From the NCBI GenBank assembly GCA_016930695.1, contig JAFGGD010000056.1, positions 1 to 60,559 of the forward strand: DNA of 60,559 nucleotides, in the 5' to 3' direction. Shown piece by piece: positions 54,930-60,559 of this stretch. The DNA comes from Candidatus Eisenbacteria bacterium. Lineage in GTDB: Bacteria; Orphanbacterota; Orphanbacteria; Orphanbacterales; Orphanbacteraceae. Under the pieces are notes generated by a model that saw only the letters and a program-made list of their open reading frames with translations, made no database searches and was not told the DNA's origin. Position 1 is the stretch's first letter. Each line of letters opens with the position of its first letter. The translations under genes and the position numbers were made by a program.

Positions 54930-56396
54930 TCAGCGCGCCGCGCCGTCGCGACGCGCGTGCGCGGCCGTCCCCCGCCAGACCAGCGTGAGCGACTTCGCCC
55001 GTCCCCCGCCGGCGGAAAGGTCGAAACGGCAGATGATCTCCGCGTCCGCCGAGAAATAGGAATCGGGGGACTCGGCGGCGAGAGGAACGGTCCGACCCAG
55101 CATGCGGATCGCCGGCCGCCCTTCCTCAGCGAGGATTTCCAGGCGCGTGAGGCCGGGGAGATCGTCGACACGGTACGCCCCGGTCAGCCGGGGAAGGACC
55201 GCCGAGTCGGGTTCCGTCTCCCGCTTCCACTCCGCGCGAAACGCGGGCCAGCGATACGCCTCGGCGACGCTCCTGACGATCTCGTCGGCGAGACGCCCTC
55301 CCCCTTCGCCGTTGGTGAGCACCACCGCCCCCCGTCCTCCCTCGAGGAAACCGGCGATCCTCGCGCCGCAGCCGAAGCCGCCGTCGCCGTGCGCGAACCA
55401 GCTCGATTCCCCCTCGCCGCCGAGACGAAGACCGAGCCCCCACTCGCCGGCGGTCCGAGTGAGCATCTCCCCGGCGGCATCCCGGGGGAGGAGGCGGTCC
55501 GAACGACCGGCGTAGGCGTCCTGGAGGGCGATGATCCAGCGGGCCATATCCTCGGCGGTGGTCCAGAGCCCTTGGGCGGCGAGTTCGGGGTAGATGCGGA
55601 CTCCGCCGAGCGTCGCGAATCCGTCGATCAGGTGTTGGGTCGCCAGGGGGAGATCCCGCCCCGCGCCGTCCTTACTGTTCAACATCGTATGTTTCATGCC
55701 GAGAGGTTTGAAGAGGATCCTCTCCATCCATGCGTCCAGCGGCTCGCCCGTCGTCTCCTCCAGGATCATCCGGAGGGCCGCGTAGCCGCCGGCGGACCAG
55801 CGGAAACCGCTTCCGGGCGGGCGGTCCACCACCACCGGCGCGTTACGCGCCGGCTTTCGCCCCTCCAGGATCTGGAGGAGCGTGGGCATCCTCTCGTCCG
55901 GCCGGAACCCCTCGAAGCCGCGCACCGTAAAACTCGCGTCGTGGCTCAGAATCCGCCGGACCGTGACCGGCGCCCCGCGGAGATGGGCGACCTCCGGCAC
56001 CCGCCACGCCCGGAGCGTTTCGTTCACGTCCCGGTCGAGATCGAGCCGCCCCTCGTAGGCGAGACGGAGCGCGGCGGAGGCGACCACCGGCATGGTGACC
56101 GATGAAACCGGGAAGAGAGTCTCCGCGCCGACGGAGTCCCGGCTCCCCGCCTCGAGCACGCCGTATCCCTTCCCCCAGTCGAGTCGGCCGTCGTCGATCA
56201 CGACGACGGCGACGCCGGGGACCCGATACCGCCTCATCCGATCCCGGACGGTCCATCGAGGCGCCTCGTCCCCCTCCCGGAGAACGGGCGGCAGAAGGCC
56301 CTCCTCGACGGCGCGGATCCGGTCCTCCCTCCCGCCGCCGCAGGAGACGAGAAGGAGCGCGGCGATCAAGGGAAAGAGCTTGCGGTGGTGACACAT
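54930..56396 (-). CDS. Serine beta-lactamase-fold lipoprotein with an altered active site
   Basis: A 488-residue protein with a lipobox signal (FPLIAALLLVSC) and the beta-lactamase/esterase fold (VPGVAVVVIDDGRLDWGKGY, RILSHDASF, WTTAEDMARWI). The catalytic SxxK is Ser-Val-Thr-Met (PVSSVTMPVV), so the general-base lysine is missing, and the YxN motif reads WSA (FRWSAGGYAALR). The later HGxGGFG motif remains. The usual serine hydrolase chemistry is therefore doubtful; it may be a binding pseudoenzyme. The ATG at 56396 follows GGAGAGGATC. It diverges from the substrate-binding lipoprotein gene at 56619. Confidence 0.75.
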   Translation of the reverse strand: MCHHRKLFPLIAALLLVSCGGGREDRIRAVEEGLLPPVLREGDEAPRWTVRDRMRRYRVPGVAVVVIDDGRLDWGKGYGVLEAGSRDSVGAETLFPVSSVTMPVVASAALRLAYEGRLDLDRDVNETLRAWRVPEVAHLRGAPVTVRRILSHDASFTVRGFEGFRPDERMPTLLQILEGRKPARNAPVVVDRPPGSGFRWSAGGYAALRMILEETTGEPLDAWMERILFKPLGMKHTMLNSKDGAGRDLPLATQHLIDGFATLGGVRIYPELAAQGLWTTAEDMARWIIALQDAYAGRSDRLLPRDAAGEMLTRTAGEWGLGLRLGGEGESSWFAHGDGGFGCGARIAGFLEGGRGAVVLTNGEGGGRLADEIVRSVAEAYRWPAFRAEWKRETEPDSAVLPRLTGAYRVDDLPGLTRLEILAEEGRPAIRMLGRTVPLAAESPDSYFSADAEIICRFDLSAGGGRAKSLTLVWRGTAAHARRDGAAR

Positions 56397-56618
56397 ATCC
56401 CGATCCTCTCCGCGAAGGGTCGGGCCCGCGGCGCGGGCGCCGCCCATTCCCGCCCAAAATAGCACGGAACCGGCCGCCGCATCCACGGTCTCGACGGCGC
56501 CCCCCCCTTCCCCGCTCAGGTCCGGACGTTTTTGACCGATCCTTTGAGGGAGAGAATCGGTATTCCGCCGTCGAACCCCGCCGGGGGCTCGGCGGCACAA
56601 TCCGGGCGAGAGGACATC

Positions 56619-57722
56619 ATGGCTCGAATCGATCCGAGAGATTCATCGGCCCACCACCGGGAACGCGCCGATTTCCGCGCGCGCCTTCTCGCGGTGTTCT
56701 TCATTTCCACGGCGGTCTCCCTCGCCGGATGCGGAAGAGACGCCCCGAAGGAGGAGGGGAACGTCGCTCCGGGGATGGAAGCCGCCGCGGCGGAGGCGGC
56801 CCTCCTCTCGGGGAAGCGCATCCTTCTGGTGCACAGCTACCACGCCGACTACCCCTGGGTGGACGCCATCACCCGCGGGGTTCGCTGGACTCTGAAAGGA
56901 ACCGGCATCGACCTCCGCGTCTTCTACATGGACACCAAGCGAAACACCGGCGAGGAGTGGAAGCGGCGGGCGGGGGAGCGTGCCTTCGCCGAGGCGGAGG
57001 CTTACGGCGCCGATCTGGTTCTCACCGTGGATGACAACGCGCAGCGTTACTTGGGCGAGCGGCTCGTGGGAGGATCCCGCCCCGTGGTCTTCTGCGGCGT
57101 CAACGGGGAACCCGCCGACTACGGCTATCCGGCGCCGAACGTGACCGGCGTTGTCGAGCGACTCCATTTCCGCAGGACCCTCGATCTTCTCGCCCGCCTC
57201 CGGCCCTACCGCCGGATCGCCATCCTGAGCAGCGACGACCCGACCTCGGCGGGGGCGATCGCGTACATGCGAACGGTTCCGGTCGACGTGGATGTCGTGG
57301 AATGGATTTTGGCGGATACCTTCACGGAGTGGAAGGAGGCGGTCCGGCGTTTCAACCGGACCGTGGACGCTTTCGGTGTGTACTCCTATCACACGATCCA
57401 CGAAGAGGGAGACTCCACAAGCCTCGATCCGCAAACGGTGATGGAGTGGACCCGCAGAAACGCCTCGGTGCCCACCTTCGGTTTCTCGGAATTCGGCATC
57501 GAGGACGGCCTCCTTGTCGGCGTGGCGGTCTCCGGATTCGAGCACGGCGAGAAGGCGGCTCAGTACGCCCTGGAGATTCTGCGCGGCACGCCCATCGAGC
57601 GCCTTCCGGTGATCGAGGCGAACGTGGGGACGCCGATTTTGAACCAAACCACCGCCGATAAACTCGGCCTCGCGGTCGACCCCTCACTCGCAGCCGAAGT
57701 GCGTTTCGCCACCAACCACTGA
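56619..57722 (+). CDS. ABC-type substrate-binding lipoprotein
   Basis: A 367-residue periplasmic-binding-protein fold, in the BMP/TrpX-like (DUF/ABC_sub_bind) family. The signal ends in FFISTAVSLAGC (lipobox). Motifs are KRILLVHSYHADYPWVDAI, DLVLTVDDNAQRYLGE and NVTGVVERLHFRRTLDLL. It binds a small ligand outside the cytoplasm; no permease or ATPase gene is adjacent, so it may serve a sensor or chemotaxis role instead. The Rossmann-MCP gene next door (convergent) is suggestive but unproven. The ATG follows GAGAGGACATC. Confidence 0.75.
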   Translation: MARIDPRDSSAHHRERADFRARLLAVFFISTAVSLAGCGRDAPKEEGNVAPGMEAAAAEAALLSGKRILLVHSYHADYPWVDAITRGVRWTLKGTGIDLRVFYMDTKRNTGEEWKRRAGERAFAEAEAYGADLVLTVDDNAQRYLGERLVGGSRPVVFCGVNGEPADYGYPAPNVTGVVERLHFRRTLDLLARLRPYRRIAILSSDDPTSAGAIAYMRTVPVDVDVVEWILADTFTEWKEAVRRFNRTVDAFGVYSYHTIHEEGDSTSLDPQTVMEWTRRNASVPTFGFSEFGIEDGLLVGVAVSGFEHGEKAAQYALEILRGTPIERLPVIEANVGTPILNQTTADKLGLAVDPSLAAEVRFATNH

Positions 57723-57797
57723 ACGACTTCCCGGCGATCGCCCGGGGAAGGGACGGATCGGTCCCTCCCGATCCGGAACGCCGGCGGAAGTAGAAGT

Positions 57798-57821
57798 AAA
57801 AAAAAGGCCGGACGCCCGGCC
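57798..57821 (-). terminator. Rho-independent terminator after the Rossmann-MCP gene
   Basis: On the minus strand GGCCGG / CCGGCC with a four-base loop is followed by eight T (plus-strand run of A at 57798-57805), about 45 bases past the stop codon at 57868. Confidence 0.75.
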
Positions 57822-57867
57822 GAAGAAATCGGCCCGATGTCCGGCACGCGTCCGTTCGGAAAAGGTC

Positions 57868-58524
57868 TTATATCGCCGAGGCCATCTTGTCGTTCTCCCG
57901 GAGAGACTGTTCGGTTTTCTCCAGGTTGGCGAGAAGATCATGGGTCTCATGGGACGATACGGTGATTCGGTCCACCGCGTCCCCCACCTGGCTCACCAGG
58001 TCTTGCAAGCGTTCCACCACCACGCTGAAGGCGGCCCCCGCGTCGCCGGCCCGGGCGGCCTCGATGTTGCCGTTGATGGCGAGCAGCTTGATCTCCCGCA
58101 GAACCCCCTCGGTCCCGTCGGAGGTCCGGTCGATGTTCTCCATCGTGGCGCGCATCTGATCCATCAGCTCGGCGAGGCGGTTGGCGACCTCCATGCAATG
58201 CGCCCGCGAGCTTCTTTCGAGAAGATCGCTCATCATCTTGACGCCGCCGCCGGAGATGAAATCCTGGTCGGGCCGAAGCATCTCCACGATGTTCTGGCGG
58301 ACCTTTGCGCTCCCCGTGATGTCCAGAACCGCGTTCACGTTCGGATCGCGGATCATCCCCTCCGAGTTATTGGACGTCGAGATGCCCAGCTTGCGAGCCA
58401 GGACCATGCCCGGCGCGGCGTTGTTCAGATCCACCACCGCTTGGACTTGGATCTCCGGGTCGCCGTGAAACATCTTCAGAATCACTGTTGCGGCTTGGCC
58501 GCCACCCACCAATACGACGTTCAT
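57868..58524 (-). CDS. Rossmann-fold domain fused to a chemoreceptor (MCP) signalling tip
   Basis: A 218-residue soluble protein. Residues 1-100 form a dinucleotide-binding-like fold (MNVVLVGGGQAATVILKMF, then VVDLNNAAPGMVLARKLG). Residues about 125-215 are helical and contain the MCP hairpin-tip signature EIKLLAINGNIEAARAGDAG. It has no membrane segment and no periplasmic domain, so it would sense an intracellular ligand, possibly a nucleotide cofactor, and signal to CheA. It begins at ATG 58524 after GGAGAACGTGG. The long upstream leader may be regulatory. Confidence 0.7.
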   Translation of the reverse strand: MNVVLVGGGQAATVILKMFHGDPEIQVQAVVDLNNAAPGMVLARKLGISTSNNSEGMIRDPNVNAVLDITGSAKVRQNIVEMLRPDQDFISGGGVKMMSDLLERSSRAHCMEVANRLAELMDQMRATMENIDRTSDGTEGVLREIKLLAINGNIEAARAGDAGAAFSVVVERLQDLVSQVGDAVDRITVSSHETHDLLANLEKTEQSLRENDKMASAI

Positions 58525-59003
58525 TCCACGTTCTCCATGTTCGCTTCCATCGTTCCTGGTCGGTTTTTCAGTCAGCGAAGTCTCACGGCAGCTCGGGTCC
58601 ACGGACAAGCCCGGCGGGATCATCTACACCGGGATAGCTTCCGTCGGCCAGGGGCTCGCGCCCCGTGATCCACTATCTTTTCCCCTGTCACCCAGTTACG
58701 AGCTTCTTACCGATCTATCGACGGATTCCGTCGATCCTGAAGGGCGATGCGCGGCGGCAGATTATAACCCATTGCAATACCTACTATTAGGGCGGTCGCT
58801 CCGGGAGCCGCGCGAGCGTTGTTTCGGCGACGGCGCCGGGAAAGACGCCGGAGCGGGTAGGCGGACCCGCGCGACACGGCGCGCCGTTGGAGAAGTCCGG
58901 TCTAATAAGAAAGAGAGGGGGCGGCAACGACCGGCCGGGGGGATTATCTTTCCATCTCAATCATTACCGCCGGGACGGCCGGCGTCGGACGCGCCGGATC
59001 TTC
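58525..59003. other. 479-nt spacer: long structured leader and possible promoter for the Rossmann-MCP gene
   Basis: On the minus strand a perfect -10 (TATAAT; plus-strand 58761-58766) lies 235 bases upstream of the ATG; the -35 is unclear. The transcribed leader has an 8-bp hairpin (ATCGACGG / CCGTCGAT) and a nested structure in which a GATAG/CTATC stem encloses GGGGC-GCGA-GCCCC with a GNRA loop. No known riboswitch signature was recognised. The rest of the spacer is blank. Confidence 0.4.
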
Positions 59004-59789
59004 CTAGCCGGAGAACGGTCCCGCGGGCCGCGCCGCCCGGGTGGCGAAAAAAAGAGGGAGATAGTCGGCGAGCGCTTCCCCGGGGGCGACGTCCTCGTAG
59101 AAGCCGGTGATCGAGAAACCCGCCTCGATCTGACCGCCGATCTGATCCTCCAGGGAGTGGCCGAAATGGAGGGGCTCCTCCGCGGCGATCCGCTGCTCCC
59201 GCTCCTCCGGGTCCGCGTCGCGGAGATCGGACCAAGGGGTTCGGCGGGTGACGACAAACCGCCCGGCGTCCAGGTCCTCGTCGGAAAACAGGTAGAGGGC
59301 CGGATTGCAGAAACCGGCGAGCAGGACGCCGCCGGGGCGGAGAACGCGGTACGACTCGCGCCAAACCGGCCGCGGATCGGGCGCGAAGCAATTGGAAACG
59401 GGGTGGACGATAAGGTCGAAGGAGCGGTCGGCGAAACCGGAGAGGTCCGCCATGTCCCCCTCCAAAGTGTGAAGGGAGAGCCCTTCCCTTTCCGCCGTAT
59501 CCCGGTCGCGGGCGAGCTGGCCGGGCGACGCGTCGAGCACGGTCACCCGCGCGCCGGCGGCGGCGAGAACCGGGCCCTGCTGGCCGCCGCCCGAGGCGAG
59601 ACAGAGCGCATCGCATCCCGGAAGAGGCGGAAACCACGCCGCCGGAACCGGCCGGGTCGGTGTGAGAACGATACGGGGGCGGCCGGCGCGCGCGTCGGCG
59701 ATCTCCCCCGGTGTCGCGGGGATGGTCCAGGGATTCCCCCGTTCCACCTCCCGGTCCCAAGCGCGGGCGTTGTACTTGTGAATGTCCAT
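59004..59789 (-). CDS. Class I SAM-dependent methyltransferase
   Basis: A 261-residue methyltransferase: [19 protein letters not shown] (motif I), VLDASPGQL (acidic strand), [15 protein letters not shown] and [13 protein letters not shown]. Length and layout fit small-molecule methyltransferases of the Methyltransf_11/25 type. Substrate unknown. Confidence 0.8.
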   Translation of the reverse strand: MDIHKYNARAWDREVERGNPWTIPATPGEIADARAGRPRIVLTPTRPVPAAWFPPLPGCDALCLASGGGQQGPVLAAAGARVTVLDASPGQLARDRDTAEREGLSLHTLEGDMADLSGFADRSFDLIVHPVSNCFAPDPRPVWRESYRVLRPGGVLLAGFCNPALYLFSDEDLDAGRFVVTRRTPWSDLRDADPEEREQRIAAEEPLHFGHSLEDQIGGQIEAGFSITGFYEDVAPGEALADYLPLFFATRAARPAGPFSG

Positions 59790-59858
59790 CGCGGAAACCG
59801 CCCCCCGCCGGAGAATCGGTCGCGCGGCGCCGTCCCGGCGGAGAGGGCCGCCCGAGTG

Positions 59859-60182
59859 TCAGATCATCGCTTTGTGGATCTTGCGCTTCAGACGGTGGAT
59901 TCGCCGGCGAGCGAACTTGAGCTGTTCGGCGTCGCCCGTCCGGATCGCTTCGTCCCGTTTCACCTTTAAAGCCTTGATCCTCGCCTTCACGGTAGCCTTG
60001 TCGAGACCGACCACACGATGCTGGACGTGCATGTCGATCCCCAGCGCCTCGCAGATCCCGGGGATCAGCTGGTCCTTGCGGAGCTGGCTGAATCCCTGCA
60101 CCGCCGGATGATCCATCCCCGAGGCGATCTCTCGGAGCTGAGCCACGTTCATGTGCTTCAGATCTTGATAGGTATAGGCCAT
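59859..60182 (-). CDS. Small Rho-N/SAP-like protein
   Basis: A 107-residue protein. Residues 1-55 have a Rho-termination-factor N-terminal-like helical pattern (YQDLKHMNVAQLREIASG, LRKDQLIPGICEALGI), a motif associated with nucleic-acid binding. Residues about 65-107 are a highly basic helix pair (KARIKALKVKRDEAIRTG, KFARRRIHRLKRKIHKAMI). It may be a nucleoid- or RNA-associated protein. The ATG at 60182 follows GGAGGA. Confidence 0.75.
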   Translation of the reverse strand: MAYTYQDLKHMNVAQLREIASGMDHPAVQGFSQLRKDQLIPGICEALGIDMHVQHRVVGLDKATVKARIKALKVKRDEAIRTGDAEQLKFARRRIHRLKRKIHKAMI

Positions 60183-60559
60183 GGTAGGTCCTCCTCGCGA
60201 AGGTCGACGATTGGGCGGGCGCACCGCCGGCGCGGCCCGGAGCCGGCCGGGAAAACCCGCTCACTTTCCTATAAGAAATACCACATCGGGAAGGCGAAAA
60301 CCAAGGGTGCGTCACGTCCCTCCCCGGACGAAAAAGACCAGATCGCCCACGTCCTCCGGCGCGGCTCCCTCCGGATCTGCGAAGGCGGAGGGCATCCGGA
60401 CCGTGCCCCGAAGGGAGACCGGCGGGGGAAGGAAAGGCACCCTCACCCTCCCCCGCCATCCCCTTCGCCTCCTCCCCGGACGGACGGCGTGATCCTTCGA
60501 GGAGAAGGGGCGGGACGGGGGCCCCCACCTCTCGAGGTGCGTGAGAAATGGCCGCGCGA
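60183..60559. other. Final 377-nt spacer, no gene
   Basis: This holds the second copy of the 27-bp dispersed repeat (60392-60418) and little else. Frames here run through the repeat and resemble nothing. Confidence 0.5.
60392..60418. repeat. 27-bp dispersed repeat, copy 2
   Basis: Identical to 38956-38982 over 27 bases on the same strand. Together the copies suggest an intergenic repeat family in this genome. Confidence 0.6.

Noticed and set aside
58525-58770. Cyclic-di-GMP-I riboswitch in the Rossmann-MCP leader
   Set aside because: The conserved GEMM core strings are absent. Only a general structured leader is claimed.
1-60559. CRISPR array, tRNA or rRNA genes
   Set aside because: No regularly spaced repeats and no tRNA T-arm/acceptor patterns or rRNA segments were recognised by eye in intergenic DNA; a covariance-model scan could still reveal a tRNA.

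Overview
This is a GC-rich bacterial window, probably from an uncultivated or metagenome-assembled lineage. Two secreted proteins (14093-15988 and 41072-41647) end in FlgD-like modules with the wording 'PNAPNPFNPAT', or a close variant. That style is common in FCB-type candidate phyla such as Eisenbacteria and relatives, so the lineage is an inference from protein style only. No rRNA, tRNA or CRISPR array was seen.

Region 1 (1 to about 11,142) is the right-hand end of an integrated mobile element, visibly less GC-rich than the rest. It holds the end of a fibre-like protein, a XamI-family restriction endonuclease with its adenine methylase, a WG-repeat lipoprotein, and a promoter-led cassette. 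The cassette encodes a membrane protein, a TraD/HerA-like ATPase with a nuclease-like tail, a TIR-like protein and a large serine recombinase. The element is inserted in comM (minus strand), cutting it after the conserved Met-Asn-Pro. The missing half of comM must lie left of the window. This looks like a defence island carried by a serine integrase.

Region 2 (about 11.1 to 23.1 kb) is host chromosome. It has a glycosyltransferase with a TPR tail, a secreted FlgD-tailed protein, a DMT transporter, and a tightly coupled four-gene operon at 17,556-23,114. The operon encodes a threonine-synthase-like PLP enzyme, a DUF1611 (DgcN-like) protein, a QueC-like PP-loop ATPase fused to a creatininase-type amidohydrolase, and a dipeptide-epimerase/DgcA-like enolase. 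It looks like an undescribed amino-acid or D-amino-acid/peptide pathway.

Region 3 (23.2 to 38.5 kb) holds lipoproteins, a stand-alone Lrp-type ligand domain, a seven-PAS hybrid histidine kinase with a response regulator, an AmrS-like radical SAM enzyme, and an NHL/SMP-30-like lipoprotein. It also holds a D-threonine-aldolase-like enzyme coupled to a saccharopine-dehydrogenase-like gene broken by one missing base. Ankyrin, pentapeptide-repeat and DUF3788 proteins and an SDR oxidoreductase follow.

Region 4 (38.5 to 60.5 kb) begins with a repeat-rich spacer containing two copies of a 52-nt hairpin. Next come a histidine/aromatic ammonia-lyase whose MIO triad is Ala-Cys-Gly, secreted proteins, two FGE-like proteins, MurA with Asp at the fosfomycin-target cysteine, PepT, and two EamA/RarD transporters. 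The region also holds MsrA, a strong selenoprotein candidate: an in-frame TGA replaces the catalytic Cys codon and is followed by a bSECIS-like hairpin. The end of the window carries a degenerate serine beta-lactamase-fold lipoprotein, an ABC-type substrate-binding lipoprotein, a Rossmann-chemoreceptor-tip fusion with a long structured leader, a methyltransferase and a small Rho-N-like protein.

Strongest leads: the MsrA selenoprotein; the membrane protein / TraD-like ATPase / TIR cassette in the comM island; and the QueC-creatininase fusion operon.
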